A stretch of DNA of 64,000 bases from Hevea brasiliensis (GCF_030052815.1 NC_079503.1:43814735-43878734); one strand, 5' to 3'. Counted from the first letter of the stretch, positions 46,956 to 60,039 are shown. Made by a program: numbers and translations. Notes: generated by a model from the letters alone, not told the origin.

Positions 46956-49900
46956 TGTAACACCCTCACTGTAGTAATTTCGTATATTCTATTATTTCGG
47001 TGACTGGTGTCGGTTCGGACAGTTAGAACATTTGGAAAAATATTTAGACTAGAGTGAGGAGTCATAAATAACTCTAATAAGTATAAGAAAAATTTAGAAA
47101 AAAAAATTTTAGAAATAAAATACAACCAAGTTAAATGAGACGGTGCCCTAGCGATGGGTAACCCAGTGGAAAGTTGCGGTCCTCGCAACTAGGAGCTCTA
47201 AACACAGGAGAAAATTCATGAAATAATTTTTGAGACTCCAGAGAAGAGTCATTGAGGTTTCTATGGCACTAGAATTCCAAGAAAAGGCTTAGAAAAATTT
47301 TTCAATCGGTACAGACAATTTTAATCTGTTAAGTCAAACGGAGGGCATTTTGGTCATTTCGTCTTCTGAGTTGATTTTTGGCCGACTTGTCCAGTTAAGT
47401 AAATAATTATTAGGACATAAAATATGAATAAATATTGCGAAAAATTAAATTGAAATTAAGTAGAAAAGAAAAGAAAAGAAAATAAATTAAAATTGCAATT
47501 TTGACCTCATGCTTATGTCACTAAGCACTCCCACCTAATCACCACTTGACAAAAAAAATAAAAGGGATAAAAATGAAGCAATATGAGATAAAAACAAATA
47601 AATCTTCTTCATCTTCCCCAATCAGCCTAATCAAGAGAGAAAGAGAGAGAAAAGGAAAAGAAAGAAAGAAAGGAACAAGGAGAAGCAGATGAACAGTAGC
47701 AGAAACAGGGGTTCAGCAGGGGTAGTATGTTTCTCTTCCGTCCAGGTGAGTTTGGCTCAACATCTACCGTTGATTTTTGGATATGTTTGAGGTATGTATG
47801 TGTGGAAGTTATGGTTAAAATTTTGTGATTGTTCAATAGTTGGATTTGGAGAAATATATTGTTGAACACAGGCTATCTGCAGGTTGAATTCTAAATTTTG
47901 GCTACTGAAATTTGAGAAAAATAAATAGTTAGGATGCTTATAAAATTATGAAATTTGGTACAAATGATATTTGGGATGTTGAGGCTTCTGTGTTAAAATT
48001 TGGTGAATTTTAGACTTGTAGTTTATTAGATATAAATTGTTTTGCATGAGTTGCCTGAGTAAGACCGATTTCTGCAAAAATTCTGATTTTGAAGGGTTGA
48101 ATGAATTTTTTGATATCTCATGATCTAGGGATAAATTGATGCTAGAATTTTTACTGATATTGTATAGGGATGTCTTGAATATATGGTTAAAATTTGAGAT
48201 TTATCTAACAGTTAGATCATTATATATAAATTTGAATGCACAAGCTGCCAGATTGGGTATTAATGGTTTGTGGAATTGAGATTTATGATAGGAGTGTAGT
48301 CCAATTTAAGGGAAAATGCTGTTGAATTTTTATTGGACATTTAATTTGGGAAAGTGAAGTTATAATTGATTATGATTATTATGATTCTAGGAGAAATCTT
48401 GCAGAATAACAAGCTCAAGTTTGGTTTCAAAAAGGTTAGTGCTAATTCATCCTTAAAACTTTGTATATATATCATGTGGAGTATGAAATGAGGGTGAAAT
48501 TAAGAGAATTGAAACAAGTTTTGCATGAATAAATTCCACCAATTTTGGTAGCCTTAAGATACATTAGGGTTTCATTGATTAGATTGAGTTATAATTGTAC
48601 ATGGCTGCCATTGAACATAAATTAGATACTTTGATTCATTGATTGCATGTATATGGAGAATTGAAATGGTAGAGCTAGGGTTTGAACACAAATTTGAGAT
48701 TTTATTTATGTATTGATGAAAAGAAGTTATAATGGTCAATTAGTGACCATTTGGTCATGTTTGAGTAGGAAATTGAGTGAATGGTGCCAAGGGAATGTAG
48801 GTTAGGCATGCTGTCCAATGAGCCATGCAGGTCTGAGTGTGAGTCCAGCATGTTTGGGCAGCTATAACTTGAGTTGTGTAGGTTCAATTGGTGCAAGGCC
48901 AATTGGACAAGAAATTAGGCACATAATGACATAACTTTGATGAAGGAACCTTGTCCAGAAACCAAACTTAGGATGCCCTAAAAATTGACCAAATCCGGGT
49001 GACTAACATGCTGTCCCTGGAAAATGACCAAATGAATAATATTTGTTCAAATAGTTATAACTCAGTGTAGAAAAGTTAAATTGATCTGAAATTTTACCAG
49101 CAGAAAGGTGAGACATAGCCCTAAAACTTTGATGAGGAATATAAATCCAAATTCTGATAATAACCTAGTCAAATTACCACCCAAATTTAGGTCACAAAAT
49201 CTGGCAGAACCAAATTGCCCAGAAATTCTGGGTATAGGTCAATCCGGCCAGTTATGGTAAAATGACCATAACTTGAGCTACAAAACTCCAAATGGAGTGA
49301 TTCAAAGAGGGAATTAAAGAAGACACAATAAGGAACAACTTTGATGAAGAAAGGTTAGCCCAGTTTCCACTGTAAAATTGTCCAATGGAATAGTAAACTT
49401 AGGTAATCATAACTGAAAATTTAGAAATGCATTTAGGGGATTTTAAATTGCAATGGGCAATTAATACTAGCAAATGTAAAACTCAAAATGTGGGATCTTG
49501 GTGTAATTAGAATTAACATATCCATTAAGTATGAAAAAGTCAACATTTTGGTTGACTAGTAAGGTGAATAGTAATCAAAATGATTAGCAAATTAAGATGA
49601 AGACCTAGAACCAATTCTAAGCTTAAATGCTTAGAATTATATGACAAATGTGGACTATGTATCCTAGTCAAAATTGTTAAAGGAAAATTAAGGCCATAAA
49701 TTTGAAACCCATGAAATGTTCATGGATTACTTGAAACATGAAAAATAAGTCACGTAATTGATGTGAATAGATAGTTAGGGCTTATATGCCCATCACAAAT
49801 AGAATTCATAAAATGTATAAATGACAAAGGAAAAATGTTTTGAATACAATGGCGTACGTGAACCATTGTTTTGAATTGTGATTAATATGAATGACATAGT

Positions 49901-51502
49901 GAATGAATAAATGAACCATATTAATGTATGAATAAGACATTAGTTCTCATTATTGTAGAAAGGAAAAGTACTTTGAGTATAATGGTATAAAAAGATAATT
50001 AATGTGAATTGTGATCATATAAATGGTCAAATGAATGTATAAATTATAATTGAAATTTATCATGAAAAAATAAAGTCATAAAACATAATATATTAATTTT
50101 TAATGATATTATGTACCCTTGTATTGCTTAGACATGTGTGTCAGATTGGATAGTTTTGCATGCCAATAGAGTATTGTTTTAGCAGTACTGTGAAAGGCTT
50201 TATGCCTGTATTCATAGCTTTATGCCCGTACTCATGGCTTTATGCCCGCACTCATGGCTATTATGCCCGATCATGTATTATCATGGCTTTTTAGCCATTC
50301 TGATTGCATACGTGGTTGACGTTCCGCGTCCCATGGTATGACGGCCCGAGGCACCGTGGTGTCCAATGCCAACGACCTGTTATCCAGTTTAGTCAGCCTG
50401 TCATAGGTTACTTGGGCAGTCTAATTTATTAAAATAAGTTATGAATATTAGCAATTAAAAATGCTAGAAAGGAAATAAATGGGAAGAAGTTCTGAAATAA
50501 ATTAGATTAGCTCCAAAAATTTGCTCCTTAGAATGATCTGAAGTAAATTAAATTAGTTCTAAAAATTTTAATTATTATGAAATGATTGTAAATAGCTTAG
50601 AAAGTATGAAGGAAGTGATAAAAAGACTAGTAGAAGAATTATAACTTAAATAACATTACAAATGTGACTTTCATAAGAATATAAGTATAAGTATAAATTT
50701 TAGATTTATTTGTACATTACATAAATGATTATAGTAAACTTATGACAAAAGAGATTCCAGAGAGTAACATAAATGACGAAAAATATACTGTATGACAAAT
50801 TTTATATGAACCCAGTAAAATTCTTGAGTATAGAAAATATGCTCCAATTATCTTTATTTGTATATTTTTTTTTCTTGTTATATTATTGCACCATTAAGCA
50901 GCAATGCTTAGCGCAATAGATTTGTTTCCTCGCGCAGGTACTTTGAGTAAGATTTTTGGAGTCCAGATCTGCAGAAGTGTCAGAAGTGTTCAAGTTGTCA
51001 CCTCCTCAGCAATGCATGTAGATTGGGCTCACAAAAGTTATTTTATGTATTTATAATTAGTTATCATGTTGAAATATAAATTATGAAATTGTAATTAATT
51101 TGTGTATTATGTAAATTGTAAATTATGTAATTAATGGAAATTTAAAATTGTTGATATATGAAATGAGCATGAATGAATATGCATGGTAATGAATAAGAAT
51201 TGAAATGTATGGACACTGTCAGAAATGATGATGCATGAAATGATGAGTTGATTATGAGAATTATTGATGAGATTTTTATTTTAAAATATTATGGAAAATT
51301 TCAAGCAGATGAATAGTAAAATATGTCAAACCTTAATAAAATAGGGGAAACTCCGTTAGTTTCTCCGTCGAAAAATAATTGATATTAAAAGATAATAACT
51401 TGAAAATGATTAAAGAAATAAAGTAAGATAAGTTAGGGTACTCCAGCACCGAGTGTGACATGCCTTGCTCAGCTACACTATAAACTGGTGAGGGGCGTTA
51501 CA
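46956..51502 (+). repeat. 3' LTR of element F (4547 bp)
   Basis: TGTAACACCCTCACTGTAGT to GGGGCGTTACA, paired with 42107-46600. Open frames repeated in both LTRs (about 42735-42995 and 47627-47869) are antisense to transcription and show no domain. Confidence 0.95.
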
Positions 51503-52204
51503 GTTTTTGGGTTGGGTCTCTTCATGAAAATTCTATCCCTATGTCTTAAGTTTCATTCCCAATTGGTTTCACACCAATTGAAGTTGTGTAGCTCAATTTA
51601 TGTGCTGTCAAACACACTGAACTTAGTGTGCAAATTCTGCCCTTGGTTCAATTTTTCATTTCTTCAATTATTCTCACTAACCAACCTCAATTTACATTTA
51701 ATTCACTCAAAATGACTATAATTTAGCATTAACACATCAATGGCACTTCCTAGCACAAACCCCACAATTTTCAAATACCAAAGTTTGCAATTTTCCTTAA
51801 TCCTACCATTTCATTACCTCCATTCATCAACCCAATATCAATTCAAACTAAATAAACCTCAAATGATAATAATTTAATACTACACACTCCAATTTCACTC
51901 TCTAGCACCAAAGCTCCAATTTTCCCATGAACCCTAATCTCCCATAATTAAATTTATACACATTTCATGCAATTTCTTTACTCTAATCATGCATACTACT
52001 TCAACTAAGCTTGATTTCTTCATCATTTTCACTAAAATACATCAAGCCATAATTTTTCTCTAATTTGGCCAAAACTCTAGTTTAGATTCCATACGTGTTT
52101 TCTTTCATTTTCTTATGAAATTTCATGCTTTCTCATGTAAATTCATCACACCCAAACTTGATTCAAAGCATATTTGGTTAATCAAGCATGAAAGAGAGAG
52201 CTTA

Positions 52205-52474
52205 CCTCACTTGATAATTTTTCCCACTTCCAATCTCTTTCAAATCTTGTTCTTCTTGTTTCAATCTCTCAATCAAAGATCTCTTTGATGTTTTCTTTTA
52301 GTGGGCTATGGAATTTATGAAGGGAATTTAAACTTGGGAGGGGAAATCAATGAGGGGAAGAAGTGGAAGAAGAAGAGAAAAAGAGAGAGAGAGAAAGAGA
52401 GAGGAGAGGGTGGTGGCACCTTATGAAAAAAAAATGAAGAAGACATTTGTTTTCTTATATATCTATATATATAT
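52205..52474 (-). promoter_or_regulatory. Putative promoter and leader 5' splice site (E1)
   Basis: On the minus strand TATATATATAGATATATAAG (52474-52455) lies about 260 bp before AAGTGAG|GTAAGC (GT at 52205). A long GA/CT-rich tract (52370-52410) lies between. E2 lost the donor in a deletion but keeps a TATA box. Confidence 0.6.
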
Positions 52475-52587
52475 CCCCAAAATTAGTTTATTAAAATTAT
52501 AAATTTGAATTGTGTCATAAGGATAATTAAACTTAAATTTCTATTCCCTTTTTTTTTTTACATTTACACTTAATTTTTCCTTTTAAT

Positions 52588-53800
52588 TAAGAAAAACTTT
52601 ATCGTCAACTGCATATTCTATATCTTTTCTCTTCAAGTCGGCATAAGACTTCTGTCTATCCGAGGTAACCTTCAAATTGGGTTTTATTAACTTCACTTTC
52701 TCCTCAGTCTGTTTCACTAGGTCTGGTCCCACAAGCTTGTCTTCGCCCAACTCAGTCCAACATACTGGTGTCCTGCATTTCCTCCCATACAATGCTTCAT
52801 AGGGAGCCATCTGAATGCTAGCTTGGTAGCTATTATTGTATGTGAATTCTACCAGTAAAAGGTATTTATCCCAGCTTTCCTCAAACTCAATAACACAACT
52901 CCTCAGCATGTCCTCAAGGACCTATCACATATTTCATGTCATTATTATTATTTTAATTTGTTATTTGCAATAACTCAATGAGTTTCAAAATTTACCTGGA
53001 TTACTCGTTCTGACTGTTCATCCGTTTGAGGATGAAAAGCCATACTAAAATGGAGTTGTGTGCCCAAGACTTCTTGCAACTTCTTCCAAAATCTGGATGT
53101 GAACCTCGGGTCTCTGTCAGATATGATGGAAAGTGGGATTCCATGCAGTCTAAATATCTCACTGATATACAATTTTGCTAGCTTCTCCAATGAGTAGTCA
53201 GTTCTAACTGGCAGAAAATGTGTTGATTTGGTCAATCTATCCACTATCACACATACTGCATCATGTCTTTTCTGGGTGAGAGGTAGACCACTTACAAAGT
53301 CCATGGTGATCCTATCCCATTTCCATTCAGGTATGTTTATAGGCTGTAACAAACCTGATGAAACTTGATGTTCTGCCTTGACTTACTGACATGTCAAACA
53401 TCTAGTTACATAGTCAGCTATGTCATTCTTCATACCAGGCCACCAGTAGCGAGGTTTCAGATCATGGTACATTTTTGTGCTTCCTAGGTGCATAGCATAA
53501 GCACCGGTGTGTACCTCTTTCAGAGTACTAGTCTTCAATTCCCCATCATCTGGTACACACACTCTTCGTTTATAGTACAAAGACCCATCTTCCTTCACCT
53601 TATATTCTGTCTCCTTCCCCTTATATTCTGTCTCCTTCCCCTCTATGATTTTGCCCATAATAGTCATTAGCTCCTCATCTACCTTTTGCCCATCTTATAT
53701 CTGCTGTAGCAGGTTTGGCCTTACTTACAACTCAGCCAAAATAGCTCTATCCTGAGCTAAGAACAAATGGGCATTCAGTGATCTCAAAGCGGTGATGGAT
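52588..53800 (-). pseudogene. Integrase of element D, 3' truncated, with intron
   Basis: On the minus strand: HHCC region (HLGSTKMYHDLKPRYWWPGM...CLTCQ) at 53667-53383; core with [26 protein letters not shown] and Glu in DEQSERVIQ at 53352-52996; a 74-bp intron; then FEESWDKYLLLVEFTYNNSY and the C-terminal domain up to DDKVFL at about 52590. There the sequence switches to E1. The rest of the C-terminal domain and the chromodomain are deleted. Confidence 0.9.
52922..52995 (-). other. Putative 74-bp intron in integrase (element D)
   Basis: Minus strand ATCCAG|GTAAATTTTG at the donor (52995) and ATGTGATAG|GTCC at the acceptor (52922). Same codon position as in element B, and the sequence between is AT-rich and only partly similar. 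Confidence 0.78.
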
Positions 53801-54380
53801 TTTTTGCTTAAGGCATCAGTAGCTACATTTGCCTTCCCAGGATGATAGTCTATTACACAGTCAAAGTCCTTCAGGAACTCAATCCATCTTCTTTGTCTAA
53901 GGTTGAGCTCCTTCTAGGCTGGCAAATACTTCAGATTTTTATGGTATGTGTACATGTAGTACTTTTCACCATACAAGTAGTGCCTCCATATCTTCAGTAC
54001 AAATATGATCGCTGCTAGCTCTAGATCATGAGTAGGGTAGTTCTGTTCATGTGGCCTTATCTGCCTAGAAGCATAGGCGACCACTTTCTCCTCTTGCATC
54101 AATACACACCTTAGCCCATTATGTGAGGCATCACTATAAACCACAAAATTCTTTCCAGATACTGGCTGTGTCAACACTGGTACCTCTATCAACATAGCCT
54201 TCAACCTCTCAAAACTGGCTTGATATTTGTCATTCCAGTCAAATTTTACATTCTTATGTAGCAACTTGGTCAGTGGAGCAGCTATCAGAGAAAACCTTTT
54301 CACAAACCTTCTATAGTAACCAGCTAGCCCCAAGAAGCTTCTGACCTCAGTTGTATTTTTGGGAGGCTTCCATTCCATCA
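53801..54380 (-). pseudogene. RNase H domain of element D
   Basis: Open frame 54381-53914 on the minus strand: [36 protein letters not shown] with the first catalytic Asp, and [18 protein letters not shown]. The next conserved word, TDHKSLKY in relatives, reads TYHKNLKY here, which loses a conserved Asp. A stop follows near 53917, then decayed sequence toward integrase. Confidence 0.88.
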
Positions 54381-55070
54381 CTGCTTCAATTTTTTTAGAT
54401 CCACTCTAATCCCATCAGTTGATATTATATGTCTAAGAAAGGAGATTTCACTCAATGAGAAGTCACACTTGGATAACTTAGCATACAGCTTCTTCTCTCT
54501 CAGAGTTTGCAGAATAATTCTTAAATGCTCATTATGTTTTGCTCTACCCTTGGAATACACCAGGATATCATCAATGAAACCCACTACAAACCGATCTAGA
54601 TATGGATGGAAGATGCGGTTCATAAGGTCCATGAAAGCTATTGGTGCTTTTGTCAACCCAAACGGCATCACCAGGAATTCATAATGCCCATACCGGGTCC
54701 TGAATGCAGTCTTAGGCACATCTACATCCTTTACCCTCAGCTGATGATACCCTAATCTGAGATTAATATTAGAAAATATACCTACTCCCTTCAATTGATC
54801 AAACAGATAATGAATTCTAGGCAATGGGTACTTGTTTTTCACAGTTACTTTATTTAGCTACCAGTAGTTAATACATAATCTCAAAGTCCCATCCTTTTTC
54901 ACAAATAGCACCGGAGCTCCCCATGGTGACACACTGGAGTGTATGAACCCCTTATCCAGTAACTCCTGCAACTAGATTTTCAGCTCCTTCAATTCAGTGG
55001 GTGCCATCCTATATGGAGCAATGGAGATTGGTGTTGTACTCGGCATTATCTCAATAGCAAATTCGACTTC
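54381..55070 (-). pseudogene. Reverse transcriptase of element D
   Basis: On the minus strand from about 55060: the linker (YRMAPTELKEL-like), [10 protein letters not shown], a stop near 54855, then the open frame 54842-54378 with [19 protein letters not shown] and the catalytic [10 protein letters not shown] near 54570. It ends at a frameshift near 54380. Confidence 0.9.
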
Positions 55071-55640
55071 CCTTTCTAGTGGTAAACTAGGCAATTCTTC
55101 TGGGAATACATTAGGGAAGTCACTTATAGTGGGTATGTCAGACAGGTCTGGCTTAGCCTACCTAGTATCAACCACGTGTGCCAAATAGGCTTTATAGCCT
55201 TTTCTCATCAATTTCCTTGCAGCAATGGCTGAGATGACATTGGACAAGAAATCTGTCCTTTCATCCACAACTGTTATCTCTCCATTCTCAGGAGTTTTCA
55301 GAGAAATTCTCTTCAATTTATAGTCCACTATTGCCTAATGACGCGATAGCCAATCCATTCCCAAGATCACATCAAATTCATGGAAAGACAATTCAATCAG
55401 GTCTGCTGAGAACTCATACCCTTGAATCCTCAATGGGCAATCTTTGTACACCTTATTCACTACCACGCTGTGGCCTAGTGGATTAGTGACCAAAATATCT
55501 TAGTCACTTTCCTCTACTTGGATTCCCCTTTCTATGGATAGCTTGATACATATATAGAGTGGGTAGATCTTGGATCCACAAATGCATGCATAGATATGTT
55601 GTAGAGGGAGAACGTAACCCTGATGACATCTGGAATGTCC
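55071..55640 (-). pseudogene. Aspartic protease region of element D
   Basis: Active-site region HAFVDPRSTHSIY near 55560 on the minus strand, with Arg in place of the usual Gly of D-[PS]-G, followed by decayed sequence that includes the MDWLSRH word. The Gly change and several stops indicate loss of function. Confidence 0.72.
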
Positions 55641-56883
55641 TACTTCTCCTGAGCTCTCATGGCATACACCCTTGCAAGTGCCCTGGCCTCTGCCTCTCAA
55701 CTGACTCTGTTGCCAGCCTCTGTGATGTACTAGCTACCTCAACCTTACCCAGCCTTCTACCCCTTCGAGCTGCAGGGGTAGGCCTATCTGCTGATGTTGG
55801 AGTAGCTGTAGCAGCCCTCCTTGGACAATCTCTGATCTGATGCTTTGTAGACCCACATTGAAAGCAACCTCCAGTCACTCGCCAATATTCCCCCTCGTGT
55901 CACCTTTGGCAGTATGGACACGCTGAAGAGACTGCTAGTGCTAATCCTCTGGACACCGTCCCTGGAGAGCTACCCACTGATGGTGTGGAATAGCCTCTCC
56001 TCGGTGTGAACTGAGATCTGGGCCTTTGGGACTGGCCTTGACCTTGTGGCTGACTAGTACTCTGGGTAGGAGGACCTCTGAACTTCTTACCAGGAGCAGA
56101 GGATGCACTGGTTTGACCCGGACCTCTCTTCTGCTGTCTCTCCCTTTTACTCTGCTCATTAATTCTGACTCTTTCTACTTTCAGTGCAGCTTTCACCAAT
56201 TTCACAAAATCTAAAATCCCCAAAGCTGTTATCATAATCTTGATGTTGTCATTCAATCCTTCTTCAAACCTTCTACATCTTTTGGCTTTTGTGGGTATTA
56301 TTTCCCTTCCATACTGGCTTAGTCTGACAAATTCCCGCTCATATTCTACCACTGATAGTTGCCTCTGCCTTAGACTAATAAATTCTCTTCTTCTCTCTTT
56401 TAAATATACACTACCAACATATATCTTTTTGAATTCTATAAGGAAGATGTCCCATGTTATCTAATCTAGCTGCACCTCACTGGATACTATGTCCCACCAC
56501 TGATATGCATCATCTTGGAGCAAGGACACAGCACCCTCCAGGTTCTGCTCTGGGGTGCAGTGGAGTTGGTTCAGTACCCTTATGGTTTCTATCCAACTAA
56601 TTCTCAGCTGCCATGGGGTCATCTTCTTTCTTTCCCAGAAAATCCACAGCCCTAAATTTCCAATCTTCTCCAGATGGGACTTTTGCTGTGGAGGTGGTAT
56701 TGGTGGCATAACTCTGGCCATTTGTCTGAAAAACTAGGCCATTTGCTTAAACATGGCCTGTAGAGGCTATGTAGGTGCCTCTTATGCTGGTGGAACAGGT
56801 TCCCTCCTGCCTCCAACTTTTGCCATGGGTGGAGAATGACTCTCTACCTCTTCATCAACTGCTCTCTATGAGGTTGAGTCCAT
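55641..56883 (-). pseudogene. Gag of element D, broken
   Basis: The ATG at 56883 follows a strong 3' splice site (GTTTTGGTTAG, ending 56887) but meets TAG at codon 6. The capsid core survives at 56721-56461 (LLQDDAYQWWDIV) and 56352-55900 (EYEREFVRLSQYGREII), then a Gln/Pro/Ser-rich linker and the zinc knuckle CFQCGSTKHQIRDC (near 55865-55825). It is homologous to B gag and less scrambled. Confidence 0.88.
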
Positions 56884-56996
56884 ATCCTAACCAAAACAAT
56901 CAAAGATAAATAGATATGCATTAGTGTCATCTCAACTCTTATAAATGCAATGCAATGGTATGCACTCTATCTAGACCTAGAAAGGCCTAAATTGTG

Positions 56997-57008
56997 ATTT
57001 GATACCAC
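56997..57008 (-). other. Primer-binding site of element D, decayed
   Basis: On the minus strand TGGTATCAAATC, compared with TGGTATCAGAGC in A, B and C. It lies 4 bp from the 5' LTR end. Confidence 0.75.
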
Positions 57009-57012
57009 TAAA

Positions 57013-58083
57013 TATGACACTCCTTACCCGTCTATAGTATAGCTGAGCAAGACATGTCACACAGAGTGTCGGAGCATTTTATCTTATTTTATTACAATTT
57101 CGAATTCTTATATTATTGATTAAAAAGCTTTTAGGTGAAATTTCTAACATTTATGTCATTTGTTGAAATTTTGATTAATTCGGGATTTTCACAAATTTTA
57201 CAGAAAATTCGACAGAGTGCCGGCTATAAATTGAAAAAAAAAAGTTCTTCTGAACCTGTTAAAAACACTTTCAATATATTCTTCAAATCTCAACTCCAAT
57301 GAACATCAACATAATTTCATAATTTCTCAATATTTCTCAAACTCAATTTCATACATTTCATTCATCATATATATATTTAAGCTCAATTCATAAAGGAATA
57401 CTCAAATTTATTCATCAATAAAAGTTACAGATAATTACATCAGTCTATAAATACATGAATTTATCATTTACAAGAAAAAAATTAAGGTCTAGTACAAAAT
57501 GCAAAATACAAAAGAAGCTAAGAGTCCTACCAAAGATGCATTGTAATGGAGGTGACTCTGAACTCACTGCAGATCTAAATGATCACCCAGTCTGAGGTCG
57601 GCTGGGCTCTTTATCGATGTCTCCACTACCTACGCGTGGCAAACAGCGACGCGCTAAGCAATACAGCTTAGTGGTGCCAATATAAAATAAAAATAAACTA
57701 AAATAATTACATATGCAGGCATTTTATTGATATTTTATATAACCTAAAATTTTGGTAATTATTAATAATATTATCAATTTGGTACTAGTTATGTTTATTA
57801 TTTGATAATAATGTATTAACACATGATTTAGTTGGCCAAGTACCCTATGCAAATTGACCAGACTGGATAAATGGATAAACTGGCACTGGGAACCAAGTAC
57901 CTCAGGCCGTCAAACCATCGGTCACAAAGTGTCTCCAGGTGTGCAACAGAACAGTTAATAAGTCATAATAATCATTGGGCACAAGGCCAAGTGTATCAAG
58001 CATAGCAGAATGGTCATAGACCATAATATTACAAAATGGTACTAAATGCCATAAATCACGGAATGGTATAAAACCATATGCAG
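57013..58083 (-). repeat. 5' LTR of element D, inner piece
   Basis: Matches 14912-15984 closely (ACCCGTCTATAGTATAGC at the edge). It is interrupted at 58084 by E2, and the remainder lies beyond the window. The hairpin is at 57654-57671. Confidence 0.92.
57654..57671 (-). promoter_or_regulatory. Conserved LTR hairpin (D 5' LTR)
   Basis: CTAAGC, AATACA, GCTTAG, then TGGTGCC; identical to the D 3' LTR copy. Confidence 0.6.
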
Positions 58084-59990
58084 TGTCACACCTTATCTCT
58101 TGTAAGGCACGACATGTTCCCGTAGCATAACTAATGAATCACCGAACTCCACCTACTGACAACCCATTAGTTATGCTACAAAGGATTTTAAAATACACCA
58201 TAACTTTTTATCTTATCAATTCTTTTGCGGAAAATTGCATGAGAACAGTTAAAATTCTATGTAAACATTCATTGGAAATAATGATATACTAAATATTGCA
58301 AAAGTTACATTTTCATAAGTCTCAAAGTAAAATATAAAATAGTTACAAACTCAAAATGTGATAGCAATGCAATGCTTTTAAATACTAACTGCTCAATGTC
58401 CGTACATCCATACATATAGGTACAAAATACATCCAAAGGAATCACAAGGGTATATCTAACGTAAATACCCACAAACAATACCAAAATGCTGCTTTCAAGT
58501 CTCTCACTCGACAACCTTCTCCTTTCCCTTACCTGCGACAGCATAAAGAAGCTATCACTGAGTATATCACTCAGTGGTGCACAACTAATAACTTTAAAAC
58601 TTAAGGTAAAACACAATTTGTCAAAGCATAATAAATCACATTTTTCTTAAGCATGAAAACTTCACAATAGTTCTAAGTCCATAAAGGCCATTTATTGGAG
58701 TAACATTTCAAATGAGAAATCACACTTCATAAATCACAATTCACAAAGCATTAGTATTGCAAACATCAACACATAGTTTAGGCCATGGCACAAAATTTTA
58801 CAATTAGTGCCGGGTTGTACACCACGACAAAATAATCTCAACCTCACTAACCATTATTAATGAGGGAAGGGCTAGCTAGCTAATGAGTACTCATGTAGTC
58901 TTATCCCACTAACCGTTATTAATGGGAGACATAATCAATATCAATTATCAACCCCAAGTAGCCGTTACTACTGGGGAGTTCCGAAAGGGATTGTCATGCT
59001 AACTGTGGTTTCAAAACAGTTTCCAAAAATTTCCCACTCAACAATCACATTTATAAACCAATTAACACATTTAAATTCATCATAATATCCATATAAAGGT
59101 GGCAACACTCAAATTTCTTAAATGTAAGAGAAAAACCATATTTCAATGAAAGTAAACTTGTTCAAAGTAAACTCATTCAATTTAACACATTCCAAGCAAT
59201 TTACAAGTTTAAAAACGAAGAAAAGGTTAATTGTGCACAAACCTTCAATAATTCTCCTTCCTCGTTACCTACTTCTCCTTATCCGTTCCAACTTCTTTTT
59301 CTACTCACTTGATGATTTTTCCCACTTCCAATCTCTTCTAAATCTCGCTCTACTTATTTTTAATCTCTCAATCAAAGATCTCTTTGATGTTTTCTTTTAG
59401 TGGGCTATGGAATTTATGAAGGGAATTGAAGTGAATCAAGACTTGGAAGGGAAAACAATGGTGGAAGAAGATTAGAGAAGAAGAGAAAAGAAAAGAGAGG
59501 GAGAGGGAAGATGGGTGGTGGTATGAAAGAAGGGAAAGAAGGAGACTTGTATTCTTTTATACTTATTTATTCCTTTTTAATTAAATAATTAAGTTTAATT
59601 GTCAAAAGCCCACAAGTCATTAATTTTAATTAGGTCAAAAATGGAATTTAAATTCTAGATTTTTGCCTCTTTTATTTCCTTTCCACTTTTACTCTAATTT
59701 TTCTCTCAATATTTCTTCATAATTCAATATTTTATTTTCATTTAATTAGATTAACATTTTGGTCAAAAATCAACTCTTAAAGTGAATTGACCAAAATGCC
59801 CCTTATCGGGTCATAATCCCTCTTTTACAATATACCCGGTGAGTCCTTATATTTTTGGATCACTTGAATTTTTATTGTGTCTATCTCAATTAATTTTCTA
59901 TTTATTTTTGGTCCTCAAGGTGTCTTTGAATAGTACTAGTCACGGACCAAAAATGGTACTATTCATAACTCGGAGGTTCGGGGTGTTACA
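58084..59990 (-). repeat. 3' LTR of element E2 (1.9 kb, internally deleted)
   Basis: TGTCACACCTTATCTC to GGGGTGTTACA. Compared with E1 it lacks about 1.5 kb: TTTTTCTACT joins CACTTGATG at about 59306, where E1 has the splice donor and upstream LTR body. A TATA box, GTATAAAAGAAT, is at 59562-59551 on the minus strand. Confidence 0.93.
59551..59562 (-). promoter_or_regulatory. TATA box of E2 LTR
   Basis: GTATAAAAGAAT on the minus strand, the best TATA consensus in the window, upstream of a purine-rich leader in which most of the remaining LTR open frames are short. Confidence 0.55.
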
Positions 59991-60039
59991 ATTCTCCCCT
60001 CCTTAAAAATAAATTTCGTCCTCGAAATTTACCTGGTCT

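Larger units (their letters stand above)
42107..51502 (+). mobile_element. Element F: non-coding LTR retrotransposon with 4.5-kb LTRs and a 355-bp core
   Basis: Plus strand, LTRs at 42107-46600 and 46956-51502. The target duplication is GTTTC (42102-42106) and GTTTT (51503-51507), one mismatch. The core keeps only a decayed primer site, a leader with 3' splice site, a purine-rich filler and the last bases of pol with the polypurine tract. No Gag or Pol domain remains. The LTRs differ at a few per cent of positions by eye. It would have needed proteins in trans. Confidence 0.92.
40126..52588 (-). mobile_element. E1: truncated LTR of the E family, split by element F
   Basis: Begins TGTCACACCTTATCCC at 40126, matching the E2 3' LTR from 58084. 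It is split by F at 42106/51503 and continues to about 52588, where it passes directly into the D pol sequence with no LTR terminus. About 430 bp of its promoter-distal start is missing compared with E2. Total E1 sequence is about 3.06 kb. Whether it was a solo LTR or part of a full element cannot be told. Confidence 0.85.
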
